Shown piece by piece: positions 1-10,101 of a DNA stretch of 64,000 nt. Source of the DNA: Phoronis australis (lineage: Eukaryota; Phoronida; Phoronidae); the NCBI GenBank assembly GCA_002633005.1, contig NMRA01000322.1:436001-500000 (forward strand), written 5' to 3'. Position 1 is the stretch's first letter. Each line of letters begins with the position of its first letter. The notes under the pieces were generated by a model. The model had not been told where the DNA came from and searched no databases. It saw nothing but the letters and a program-made list of their open reading frames with translations. The translations under genes and the position numbers were made by a program.

Positions 1-181
1 ATTTTACTGCTGCCAAGCTGTCATCATCTCCTGAGAGTTGTTGCAAAAATTTAGGAAATGGTGCGTGCCCGTGACACGAGCATACTGTTTTCAAAACGAC
101 GACATACTTTTCATTGTTAGAAAAAGCGGAGAGTTACGCAAGGGAATGACAAATTATTGCATTGTTTTTCACTTAAATGGC

Positions 182-400
182 TGTAACGCACCACAGGCGT
201 CCTCAGCTTCTGATCGTACCCAATACACTATATATAATACTACAAGGTATGACACTCCCGACCAGAAATTCCACGGGTGCTTCACTTCAGCCATCCATAT
301 CTTCTAATACCATTCAGCATGTCATACTCCAGCAAGATCGCAACAAGTTTGCAATCAAAGCACAAAAATGTTCCCAAAAAGCTCACGCATCGAGCCTCCT
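182..400 (+). repeat. LINE 3'-tail fragment (family F1)
   Basis: The stretch matches, with scattered substitutions, 26025-26300 on the plus strand and 26420-26700 and 26900-27235 on the minus strand. Shared landmarks are the CAATACACTATATATA-type block, ACAAGGTATGACACT and TCAAAGCACAAAAATGTTCCC. At 26546-26827 the same sequence follows a reading frame that looks like the C-terminal end of a non-LTR reverse transcriptase, so I read the family as 5'-truncated LINE tails. The overlapping short reading frames here look like by-products of the repeat. Confidence 0.5.
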
Positions 401-990
401 TGGACGGTTCGAGGTCAAGGATGGTACGGCAATTGCCAATTTTTCACGGACTGTCACGACATCGATAACTCTACACTTAGCCAGACCATTTCGGTAAGCC
501 GGTTAGGGGCTACAATGATTGCTTTCTGTACGCATTTCCTCCCATGTATTTTAAACTGGCAGTAGGCCAAATCTGGCTACCAATTTGGAGTTTTCACCTC
601 ATCAAAAAACATTCCACACTCTATCATATAAAAATGAGCTGACTTTCTTCAGTGATCCTTTCTGCTTCTACACACGTCTTTGATGCAGCATATCTACTAG
701 AATTAAGGTGACGTTGGAGAAGAAGTCCAACCCCACTTTTTGGTCACCGTTAACTTTTTCACCGCGTGCGCGATAACCACAAAATATTTCAACCGAGTCA
801 CGTGAGTTAGCTAGGCTAAGGCTAGCGCGAGACTGAGCGAAGCGCGTGACCTGGCACATGACACTTGCAAAATAGCATGGGAAGATATCAGGTTGAATTT
901 TGAGTTTTGTGTCCCTTGGACTTTTTGTTCGTTAAAAGGCGTGATTTCTCGTAACTTCCTCAAAATGGCATTTGGTGACATGGGCGCGCA
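401..990. other. no gene recognised
   Basis: I see no convincing exon here. A short imperfect palindrome rich in GCTAGC and GCGCG lies near 805-850. Confidence 0.4.
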
Positions 991-1100
991 CCTTAGGGGG
1001 CTGAAGCCCCCCCACACATGGTCTATAGGTGGTGCACCACAGGGGGGGCTGAGGGGGCTTTAGCCCCCCACTTTTTTCAGTGCTGCGCCACCCATGTGTG
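991..1100. repeat. short G/C-run palindromic element
   Basis: Runs of GGGGG and CCCCC pair around GGGCTGAAGCCC and GGGGGCTTTAGCCCCC, followed by CTTTTTTCAGTGCTGC. A diverged relative with the same CTTTTTTCAGTGCTGC block interrupts a LINE-tail copy at 27122-27193, which indicates a small mobile or MITE-like unit. Confidence 0.45.
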
Positions 1101-1384
1101 AGAGGAACTCAAGCGAACGGCTGACAGATTTTCATGGATATGTTCAAGTTATGTTGACTAAATTGTATTCAGAATCATATGGTATGTGTTACTTTAATAA
1201 TTATAACTTCATGCATGTTTTTGTTCGATTTTATGTGTTGTATTTTGAAATGCGTAACATTTTATAGGGACTACAGCCCCTGTATGCCTGCGGCATCCAG
1301 GGTGATGTACTTGCCTATAAAGCTAAGGACGCCTGTCGCCTGTGTAACAGGCAAGGCGAGTGTCAGTTGATTCCCAGATTTTGC

Positions 1385-1880
1385 ATGCACCCCGTCCGGT
1401 CTTGAGCTTTATATGTTGATACAAGTTTCATGGCGATTTGACGAGCAGAACTACCCTGGCTATGTGCAATTTCGGGGTCTACGGAAGAAATACACGCAGT
1501 GGTACCTAGCTGTATTTTGACGACAGTCTTCATACAGCTAGCTGGCTGGCTAACTAAGAATTAAACAACCAAGCATGAACTGTTTTTAAAATTAGACTTG
1601 ATAGTGATATGCCGATTTTTGTGCAATACGTCATGTTTTTAACTGACTCATCAACTCACTGTCACTGATGGTCGTCTCTATTTTCTCACTTTCCTCATTA
1701 CATTTTACACAAACAAACAAGAAAATGCAGAACAAAACTTGTGAACTTCGCTTCATCATCTTAGTGCGACATCTGGTGGTCATGAGTTGACCAGAGACCT
1801 CTGTGGTGAGTTAGGTTAGGTGGCCATTATAGCGTCACGGACCGTGCCGACTCCTGGCGGGTGTGTGTGCGCCGACGAAG
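1385..1880. repeat. near-identical direct duplication, copy 1
   Basis: This ~496-base block is repeated at 3078-3568 in the same orientation with a few substitutions and small indels. It starts ATGCACCCCGTCCGG and ends near CGACGAAG. The second copy begins immediately after a single N, so it may be a second haplotype rather than a true duplication. Confidence 0.85.
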
Positions 1881-2478
1881 TACGCGAGGTGTTGACTACG
1901 GCCGCGATTTCAGTTTGTCAAATTCAAAATTGTGAAGTGTCTTTGCTTAAAATATTAAAACAAAAAACATGAGCAGTGCCATGGAAAATACACGTAGGCA
2001 AAATCTAGACTCGGTATATCAAGAAAAAACTTGGGCAGAAAAGGTAACAAAATTACCAGAATACATCATAAGCAAGAGTGTGACTCAGTAATCAGAGGTA
2101 AACGGGTGAAAATAGGTGATTGGAGGGTGAGCAGGTACAGAACATGTAGGATTTTGCCCAGGGAGGTCAGGGAAGTAATAAACATAAGACAGACCTGCTG
2201 AAGAAGAGGTTGGAGCAAAAACGGGGGCGGCCCTCAAAGGTTGGAGGGCCGGAAAGCTTTCTTTCCCCAATATTCCAGGTGTTAATATCAATTAATTAAC
2301 AATTAATTATTAAAATTTCAGGGCGCAAACTTTGTTATAAAGTATTACAGAAAATTAACAGACTCTCATCCACCCAACCATCATGTTTCCCGCAGATCTT
2401 TGTTTCGAAACTGAATCCACACCGGCTTACGACATTCTCCATTCAAGCAGTGGGGCCTGTGCCCACTTACACGAAACC
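1881..2478. other. no gene recognised
   Basis: No exon or RNA gene is apparent. The segment separates the two duplicated blocks and includes an AT-rich stretch of TTAATTAACAATTAATTA at about 2292. Confidence 0.4.
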
Positions 2479-2610
2479 AGGGGGGCAGGGGGCAGGGCAG
2501 AGTATTAGCCCGTCAGACATTCGCACCCCTGAACTGCCAAATGGAATCTGGGAGAATTTTAGGGGGCCACCCGGCATGGCCGCCTTGGTTCCCCTCTAAA
2601 TCCGCCACTG
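2479..2610. mobile_element. MITE-like element ending TAAATCCGCCACTG, copy 1
   Basis: Related copies lie at 34518-34681 and 44253-44419. All share GGCAGAGTATTAGC-type text, CTGAACTGCCAAAT, a G-run, and the end TAAATCCGCCACT. The best copy starts CAGGGGCGTATTCAGG and ends with the imperfect complement CCTAAATCCGCCACTA. Ends of the CAGTGGCG type are common in hAT-like elements, but no target duplication is clear, so the class is uncertain. Confidence 0.55.
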
Positions 2611-2659
2611 GAAACAGTCCCAAATATCGACTCATCACACTCCTCTCACACTCTCATGA

Positions 2660-2995
2660 TAGCAAAATAAACCCTCGGTCGATTCTAATGAAACCAGTTA
2701 CCTCAAAAACTCCGTTAGGAATTTTCGATTAGTCTTTTCGTTTGGTTTCTATGACAAATCAACTCGTAAAAGATAATGTATATTTTTGTAAAAAATTGAA
2801 GTCGTATTCATCTTTGTCACATTACGCAAAAAACTAGGCCTGTATATCAAAAATCCTAAGAGCTTTTGAGAATGATGACTAAATATTAAGTTTGGAAAGT
2901 TTCATCGATGTCCATCAAGCCGTTTTCGACTAGAACTGGTGTTCCTAAGTTCAAATAAAGTCGATTTGCCGAAGCCGAGAAAAAGCCGATTAAAC
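2660..2995. repeat. dispersed repeat R3, copy 1
   Basis: It aligns in the same orientation with 50289-50655. Shared blocks include AGTCTTTTCGTTTGGTTTC, TTTCTATGACAAATCAACTC and GTCGATTTGCCGAAGCCGAG. Neither copy has a convincing reading frame or clear ends. The phrases about a dispersed origin are inference from two copies only. Confidence 0.7.
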
Positions 2996-3076
2996 TGAGA
3001 CAATAGCGGATTTGCAGCGACGCCATATTGAAATTAGGTTAAAATGGTGCATTGTGGGTGCTGTGGTCAGGATTCC

Positions 3077-3077
3077 N
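3077..3077. other. single unresolved base (N) at a repeat junction
   Basis: One N sits exactly before the start of the second copy of the 1385-1880 block. A lone N at such a boundary suggests contigs joined by an assembler. Confidence 0.8.
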
Positions 3078-3568
3078 ATGCACCCCGTCCGGTCTTGAGC
3101 TTTATATGTTGATACAAGTTTCATGGCGATTTGACGAGCAGAACTACCCTGGCTGTGTGCAATTTCGGGGTCTACGGAAGAAATACACGCAGTGGTACCT
3201 AGCTGTATTTTGACGACAGTCTTCATACAGCTAGCTGGCTGGCTAAGAATTAGACAAACAACCAAGCATGAACTGTTTTTAAAATTAGACTTGTTAGTGA
3301 TATGCCGATTTTTGTGCACTACGCCATGTTTTTAACTGACTCATCAACTCACTGTCACTGATGGTCGTCTCTATTTTCTCACTTTCCTCGTTACATTTTG
3401 CACAAACAAACAAGAAAATGCAGAACAAAACTTGTGAACTTCGCTTCATCATCTTAGTGCGACATCTGGTGGTCATGAGTTGACCAGAGACCTCTGTGGT
3501 GAGTTAGAGGGCCATTATAGCGTCACGGACCGTGCCGACTCCTAGCGGGCGTGTGTGCGCCAACGAAG
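3078..3568. repeat. near-identical direct duplication, copy 2
   Basis: Second copy of the 1385-1880 block. Differences such as GAGTTAGAGGGCC against GAGTTAGGTTAGGTGGCC, and a few single-base changes, are of the kind seen between alleles. Confidence 0.85.
3294..3476 (-). CDS. candidate signal-peptide first exon (unproven)
   Basis: On the minus strand an ATG-initiated frame begins with a basic start and a hydrophobic run (VLFCIFLFVCAKC), as in a secretory signal peptide, followed by an acidic stretch (EESEKIETTISDSE). A consensus-like donor (ACA|GTGAGT) lies inside the frame after ISD, so the real exon may be shorter than the open frame. The other duplicate (near 1625-1783) keeps the signal peptide, the acidic part and the donor, but its frame reads into a stop soon afterwards. 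No downstream exon was recognised on either side, so the gene cannot be named. Chance remains possible for a frame of this size. Confidence 0.3.
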   Translation of the reverse strand: MTTRCRTKMMKRSSQVLFCIFLFVCAKCNEESEKIETTISDSELMSQLKTWRSAQKSAYH

Positions 3569-4270
3569 CAAAGACGCTCTCTACCGCAACAGGGCACGAT
3601 ATAGGGTATAGTGAAAACGCGCATTTTAAAATGTGTCGATTATTGAGGGTGAAATCGACACATTTCGTTTCGCGACCAAAACCCGCGGAAACTTCCTAAT
3701 CATGCCCGGAGTAACAAAAGTCCGCAAACCTCAGATCTCAGTCCCCGGCGTCCGCTCCGCTCCGCGAAAGAGAACGTACCCGTGCGCCCCCTGTCTTCAA
3801 CTCAGTGCCCAGTACGGACGTGCGCCCCCTGTCTTCCACTCGGGCCAGGCTCCGACCCGACGGTTACCGTGATTCCGCACTCCGGCGCCGATAGTCATAT
3901 ACACATTTCTTTGAACTCGCAAAATTTTTCAACCCAACGTTTCTGAAAGCGACTCAAATGGCCAATAATCGACACATTTCTTGGGACTTTTTGCACATAC
4001 GCAGGGACAGACCGGCCTGCATCGCTCCGGCCTCGGCACCGCAGACCCCGCAAACTGCCGGACTTGACAACGTGGACCGCCGGGACACTACTATAGGACT
4101 GTATCTCGCCGGTCTGACCATCGACCCCCTTGTATGCTTACCTTTGTTATATTTTCAAACGTGGAAACTCTTTCGCTGTGTTTACCGGTTATTAGCTGTG
4201 ATTTTCTCGGAAATAAGAAAATTTTGCTCATTTACACAGGGTACAGACCGGCCTGCACCGCTCTGGCCTC
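3569..4270. other. GC-richer segment without a recognised gene
   Basis: The base composition rises here relative to the neighbours. TCGACACATTT occurs as an inverted pair near 3632-3667 and again near 3970. A ~30-base segment (ACAGACCGGCCTGCA...CTCTGGCCTC type) occurs near 4008 and again near 4244. Short frames are present, but none resembles a known protein. Confidence 0.4.
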
Positions 4271-4485
4271 CCCTTACAAAAATGAACTTAAGTTTTTCGC
4301 TGAAAACTTAAGTTTTTGGCGAAAAAACTTAAGTTTTTGGAAAAACTTAAGTTTTAGAGGAAAAACTTAAGTTCTTCCGAAAAACTTAAGTTTTTAAAAC
4401 TTAAGTTTTCGTGAATGAAAACTTAAGTTTTTCAGACCAAAAACTTAAGTGTTTGGATGAAAACTTAAGTTCATTTTTGTAAGGG
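4271..4485. mobile_element. palindromic element packed with ACTTAAGT
   Basis: The ends are exact inverted repeats: CCCTTACAAAAATGAAC at 4271 and its complement ending at 4485. Between them the self-complementary octamer ACTTAAGT or a near form recurs about ten times at 15-22-base spacing with variable short linkers. The gypsy remnant begins right after it. I saw no clear target-site duplication, so the class is open. Confidence 0.7.
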
Positions 4486-5004
4486 TAAGGCTGTTGCAAC
4501 CCCTACAAATGTCCAGGAACTAAGACGCTACTTAGGGATGTAGAACCATTATGGGAAATATCTTCCAAATCTGTCTACATTGCTCCAGCCACTGTACAGG
4601 CTGTTGAAAGCTGATGTTCTTTGGTCTGAACAATGTGAGATTGCATTTTTGAAGTCTAAAGACTTATTGTCTAGTGACTTGTTATTAGTTCACTATGATT
4701 CCTCTAAGCCCATCATTTTGGCATGTGATGCGAGCCCCTATGGGCTGGGCTGTGTGCTATCGCATCAACTTCCTGACGGTACTGACAAGCCTATAGCTTA
4801 TGGTAGTAGAACCTTGACTAAGGCAGAACAGAATTATGCCCATGGTGCTCCTGATCCAAGAAGGTCAGAGACAAATCAAACCTCCTGACCGCCATGGTTG
4901 GTGAAACTGATTGTATATAGTGTTAGGTTACAAGTTCATATGGTTTTACTTAGTTTTGTAAACAATAACATTTTGACTAGAGTATTTTATTATGAGGGGA
5001 AGAG
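4486..5004 (+). pseudogene. Ty3/gypsy retrotransposon remnant (RT-RNase H end, then polyprotein end)
   Basis: The translation contains hallmarks of the gypsy reverse transcriptase/RNase H junction: TPTNVQELRRYLG, then LLQPLYRLLK, and the RNase H motif ACDASPYGLG. An in-frame stop follows the YLG-M motif. Soon after the RNase H TKAEQNY motif the sequence jumps to text typical of the polyprotein end (RQIKPPD), reached only through a one-base frame change. The rest of RNase H and the integrase are therefore missing. Upstream RT, protease and gag are absent too: the left side meets the palindromic element. A purine tract GAGGGGAAGAG directly precedes the LTR. It is a dead, internally deleted copy. 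Confidence 0.85.
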
Positions 5005-5136
5005 TGTGGGATATTGCCATTCACATATGTATACACCGTAAGGTGGCGACACCTATTAGAGGAGAATAAAGTTAGTTGTTAGCTCAATGAAGTCTTGCTT
5101 CTTTGTTCTCCGACTTCGGTCGTTAAATACATCACA
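5005..5136 (+). mobile_element. gypsy 3' LTR
   Basis: A 132-base segment starts TGTGGGATATTGCC and ends ATACATCACA, with the canonical TG...CA termini. It follows the polypurine tract directly and contains an AATAAA signal near 5065. Short LTRs of this size are usual for some gypsy lineages. No 5' LTR partner is present in the window. Confidence 0.75.
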
Positions 5137-5244
5137 CTCTATTCATGCATTCGCCGTTTTTACGAGGTGCTCATTTGCGGCAGCCGATCTACCCTCTCGC
5201 TGGTTCCCTGCGTGCTTAGCCCAGCCAGTATCACCTGACAGCTC

Positions 5245-5310
5245 GTGGATTTTGTAGAATTATCACCCTCGGGGCTTACGCCTCTCGGGCGATAATTCTC
5301 CAAAATCCAC
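5245..5310. repeat. hairpin-forming inverted repeat
   Basis: GTGGATTTTG and CAAAATCCAC bracket AGAATTATCACCC and GGGCGATAATTCT, giving an almost perfect stem of about 24 bases around a short loop. It looks like the end, or a solo remnant, of a palindromic transposon. Confidence 0.6.
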
Positions 5311-6336
5311 TCGGGCTCTAGATAACGGGGGATAACAACTTCGCCATGTAATAATCTATATTTATGTAATAAAATTCTAAGTTAAGGGCTAAAATGAGCC
5401 ATCAGTGGAATAAAGTTACAAATAATCATTAAAATACTAGCTTTTACACTCTCAATTAGTTGAGTTTTGGATTAGAATTATTGAATTTGAAATATAGGTG
5501 CTTGCTCAAACTCTGAAGTTTCAGCTACGACAGGCGTACAACTGAAATCCGCCATGTTTACTATTTCAGGTCCTTGAATTCAGAGTTTTGAGATTGTTTT
5601 GGAAATTCCATCGCCAATTCACCACTCACGAAAACAGTTAATGGGATCTAGGAAAGATAAGGCTTCGAAGGTTTATGCAACACAAGACTGAGGGAGGTGC
5701 ACGCAGATTTTATTTGGATTTTGGACGGTTGAAGTTGGGAGCCTCGGCTTGGCAAAGTTTAAGTGTCCACTGAACCTTTATGTTTTCTTATATATATATT
5801 ATTGAGTGATGTCATTTGCGATAAACCCAAGCGCCTGTGATTTTCTGGTCCAAATTATGTCATAATAGTGGCAAACACGTTATCGCTGTCATTCGTATAA
5901 GAGACGGTCATTTGTGTGATTTGATCCGAACTGCAGTGCATCGGGATGACTGATGTCAAACACGATAAAAGTTGAATATATTATTTGTTTTGTGAGTTTT
6001 GTTTAGGATATTGTTTGATATGAGAGAAAATATATTTTGTCTTGTCCTTGGTAGTTATTTCCTGTATCTATTTTGGTGTTCAGTGATTTCGCCATGTTCC
6101 TCTCTGGGTATCCTGGAAAGAAAAGCTTCACGATGTACTAATCTGTATTTACACTTTGTAGTTCTATTTGTGTGTTATTCATTTTTTTCTATGTTTCAGG
6201 TTTTGTGGGCAGATCTGTCGTGAAGTGAAAATTTACTCGTGGACGTGACAGTGTTTGATATGCAGACCAACATGATAAAGGTCAACTTTGGGTTCACTGA
6301 GGTTAAAGGTGCGTAAAGACGAAGTTTTAGGGAAAC
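5311..6336. other. no gene recognised
   Basis: AT-rich sequence. A frame at 5999-6223 encodes hydrophobic residues but has no start context, splice pattern or family resemblance to support it. Confidence 0.4.
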
Positions 6337-6512
6337 CTGAACATGACCGCCGGGGATTGAAACTGCATATTGTCCGGCGGTCATGTTCAGTACCCGGCGG
6401 TCCTGTTTTGTGGTGAGGCGGTCATGTTTTTAGGTGCGTCAGTCCCATTTGATCCCCAGAGGTCCTGTTTTGGGTGAGTCAGTCCGATTTAGAGGACCGG
6501 CGGTCATGTTGT
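6337..6512. repeat. inverted repeat plus degenerate tandem array, core CGGCGGTCATGTT
   Basis: CTGAACATGACCGCCGG at 6337 pairs perfectly with its complement ending at 6390. The core CGGCGGTCMTGTT or decayed forms (GGCGGTCATGTTTT, CAGAGGTCCTGTTTT) then recur at roughly 30-40-base spacing to 6512. Confidence 0.65.
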
Positions 6513-7589
6513 TTCTCACCCGTGTTATCTAAGCCCAGAAACCACTTCTCATTTCAATGCCCTCACATATTTATGTGTGTGCATTATTGGTGTCATTTCT
6601 GTCTAGGCGCCTGGAATCTGTGGCTTCATCCCCTAAACTCCTTGAAAGATCTTAAAACTCTGCCTTTCCATTTTAGGCAACCTAGTGGCCATTTTTATTA
6701 TTACAAGTTAAGTTTTTAGCGTGTACTTCTTTATCCGCCAAACTGTTCGAAGGATCGTGAGGAATCGTAGCAAGTTGCGTTTCTGATGAAAAACCATGGC
6801 TGACATTGGTTTAACTTGTAATCGTAATAAACTGATATTAAGGTTACGTAGAATGTTAGAAAAATGTTCAAATTTAACCAACTAAAGAACTTCATATCGC
6901 AGAGATAAGTGATAAGATTCAAATGATTAACTTTCACACAAAATGCTTTATGCAGTTTTCCAAAACACAGTTGGAAATTGTTTTTAAATGTTCCACGTTT
7001 GTATGACGGGCTGTCAAAAATTTCATTTTAATGAACAATTAAAAAGTTGCGTAAAACAAAAACCTTTAAAAAGCTATGCAACAACATTTTTAAGATTTCA
7101 TCTTGAATATTTATATTTAAGAAAAATGTTGTTGTTAATGCAGTGGTCTTGCAATTGGTGTACCTTCCTTTCTGGTGAATTTTACTGAAAAGACAAAGTC
7201 ACATGTCCCAAATAATTCCAGATCAATAAAAAGTTAAAATCGAATGCAAACCTTGGCAGTTTTCTCTACAACAGAAAATTCAAACTCGACTTGAATTTAA
7301 AAACTCGTGTACATGTATTCAAAAGTCAATGTCTATACTGTGAGGAGTTAGTTTGTTAAGTCTTGAAATAAATGTATTGAGCTGGTATTAAAAGTCCAAA
7401 ATTTCCCAATTAATCTCCCAATATTTCAAACTCGTTGCATAGGTTTTTTAACTCGACGCAAGTGAGTCGAACTCGTCATGGCAAAATTCAAACTCAGTGC
7501 AGTGACTAGTCAAAACAGGTAGTGGAGAACACAGACTATAGCTACCCTTCAGAACATCATGTCTCAGAAATGACTCATTGGATTCATTC
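6513..7589. other. no gene recognised
   Basis: AT-rich sequence with scattered short frames and no splice-bounded open stretch that I can defend. Confidence 0.4.
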
Positions 7590-7930
7590 ATGTGGCATAA
7601 TTTATGCGCTGTTCTCCAAGATGCTGCTAGGACTTGTTTTTGAAATTCTCGACTTTTGGATGAGGAGCTATCGAAAAATCGCTTGTATGGTTTTTATGAA
7701 AAAGTAAAAAAATGGACAAAATGGCATTAATCAAAAACGAAATAATTTAGAAAACTGTTACAGCGTTTTTGAGATCTTGTACATTCATACTAAACAAAAT
7801 CTGGTCTTGTTATTGATACCATTGTTTTGCTATGTATATACTTTTTTTGCTAAATTTCACTAAAAATACAAGATGAGTAACAGATTGGTATGAAGTCCAA
7901 ATTCAAATTGTACAAACTTTTTACTTTTGG
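7590..7930. repeat. dispersed repeat R5, copy 1
   Basis: It aligns in the same orientation, with much divergence, to 22245-22615. Shared blocks include GAGCTAT(C/A)GAAA, AAACGAAAT, TTTAGAAAACTGT and GATAC(C/T)(A/G)TTGTTTTGC. It is an old dispersed repeat of unknown class. Confidence 0.55.
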
Positions 7931-9990
7931 AAAATGTATACTTTTCCACACTGAAAATCGGTAGTTGATGCTTAACTTTAATTAGCACTGTTGAACAAAT
8001 TGACCTTCTTGGTTCATGAACCTGTATCATTAACTTCTGGCAGGTCGACGTCAAAGGAACTCCAAAAGTGGATGAAGCAATATACCACCAGCCGAGTCAC
8101 TCATTGCTGGACCTGTGGACGTTGACTGCTGAGACTTAGCTGCCCAATCGTGGTACTCCACTTTGACACCAAGTGCTGCGGATGTTTTGGATGTCAGTGT
8201 GTCCTATTGAGCTCGATTGTGAACACACGTAGGACAACACTCGTCACAAATGGCAATGTGAAAATGCACGAAGAACTTATTTGTGTGATGCCATAATTGG
8301 CTCTGAATGCAGAACACAACACATCGAGTGAATAGGTCAAAGAAGCAACGAAATACCTGTATTAAATTGTAAAGGCTGTGGCTAGTAAGGTTTGAATGAC
8401 AGACTTGGTGTGCAGTCTTCAATGGACTATTGGATGTATGCTCAAAATTCAGTGATCAGCCTATGAATTCACATGTCTTGTCTGTAGTCATGTTTTTCAC
8501 ACATGAAAAACATGTAAAATGGAAGTAGTTCTTATGCACATGCACGTAAAATTGTTCGATGATAATGATAAGAAAACTCTGGTTATGTGATTGCTATCAC
8601 AAATTAATGCTTTCAGTAACACTAACCCCTTTCTCAGGAGTCTCATATATTTTTCTTGACCCACAGAGACACATTTTGGTGAAGACCATCTCTACTGTCC
8701 AGATGGGGCCCAGTCTGGCCTCCACAACAAAATAGATTCTAATAAATTCCATTTTATGTTTTAAATGTATTCAGTGGTATGTAATTTCTATTTTTATGTC
8801 CACTTTTAGTGTTTATTTTACACAACTCATTTCTAGTTTTATACCCAACACACCTCAGTATCTCATTGGTCAGTTATTTCTCCTTTGTTCAGTAATGCAC
8901 GTTCTAGCTCAATCAGCCATCTACCTTGTCCCTTTCAAAACCTNAAGGCTTGGAATGGACAATTACAAAGAAAAATTTTGAGGTGATGTACCATTCCAAA
9001 CAGGCTTGTGTGAGAGAAATGTGTTGTAACATTTTACTGAAATGAACACTTTTGCACAAATAAAGTCAAAATAATGGTAAAAAGAGGAGACTGGAAATCA
9101 GAAAAAAAGGAAATCGAAACCAAGAAAGTGGAAATCCTTGTAAGAGGAAAATTGTATGAACATGTGAGTAGAAGGCACGGAAAAACAAAAGGTATAGAAA
9201 ACCTCCACAAAATGGCTGATGCACCAACTCCAAATGTGTGGCAAACTAACTGGATTGGTGTTATGTCGACCTTTTCAGTTATTGCTACTTGTGGGTGGCA
9301 ACACACTGGAGTCCTAGGCTTCCACGTGTTCAATGCCACATGGTGTTCTGTGTTTAGTTACAGTAACTGTACATTATCTTGCCAACTTTGTTTTGATAAT
9401 GAATTCTAATAAATTCAAAAGAAGAGTCCAAGGCAAATTTTGAGAAATGTGATTCATGAACAAAGTACAAGGCACTTCACAGTTTGCTCAGCAAGTATTT
9501 AAGTCATTTAAATCTTTAGATATTAACAAATAATTTAATAGCTTTTTCTCCGACCACACACACTATAACAAAGTCACAAAACCTGCTTTAATGTTCTGTT
9601 TAATGGAATACATCGCACCAAACCGTTTTTGTGTCAGATTTCATTTATCTGAGGTTTACCCAGACCATTCCAAAGCTGCACATTTAAAAAGCTTTGTACC
9701 AGGGCTACTGGTGACGCAACCATCTTCATGTGAAATCGCTCCAACCATCTTTGAAACTGTGCCAGTTGTTCCGGGGCCAGTTTCGTGAAGAATTTGTAAC
9801 CAAGACTTTTTGTCTTTTTACTTTGGCTTTCAGGCAGTTCCGAGCAGGCTATGGATTTCTACCTTGGCTATGAATAGTAGACAGATTTTAGGAATTTTAA
9901 CCTTAGCCTGGTTTCTTGAAATAATACAAGGTACCCGCAGACTGGTTTTTAAATAAAAGACAAAATAATCCTCCAGAAATAGCCCACTTC
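7931..9990. other. no firm gene; candidate 3' flank of hexokinase
   Basis: Frames on both strands near 8060-8420 and 9030-9410 are open in competing directions or interrupted, so I call none. ATTAAA-type signals on the minus strand (TTTAAT on plus) near 9587-9603 could serve as the hexokinase polyadenylation site. A single N lies at 8944. Confidence 0.35.
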
Positions 9991-10011
9991 AGAGCTTACA
10001 TATCACTGCTA

Positions 10012-10101
10012 CTAGGTCTTGTCTTTGCGTACCCGCTCAGCCACGGCGGCTACAAATGCTGCTCCACGCCCACTGCCATCTTCAGCCAAGATTAAAGTAC
10101 A
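10012..10101 (-). CDS. HK: hexokinase last coding exon
   Basis: Acceptor GTTTTCAG. It encodes [20 protein letters not shown] and ends RKDKT before a TAG stop. EDGSGRGAA is the ATP adenosine-site motif near the hexokinase C-terminus. Confidence 0.95.
   Translation of the reverse strand, partial: CTLILAEDGSGRGAAFVAAVAERVRKDKT

Noticed and set aside
8060-8422. Minus-strand frame with CDECCPTC after a plausible acceptor
   Set aside because: A second frame over the same bases is equally open, a stop interrupts the first, and no family is recognised.
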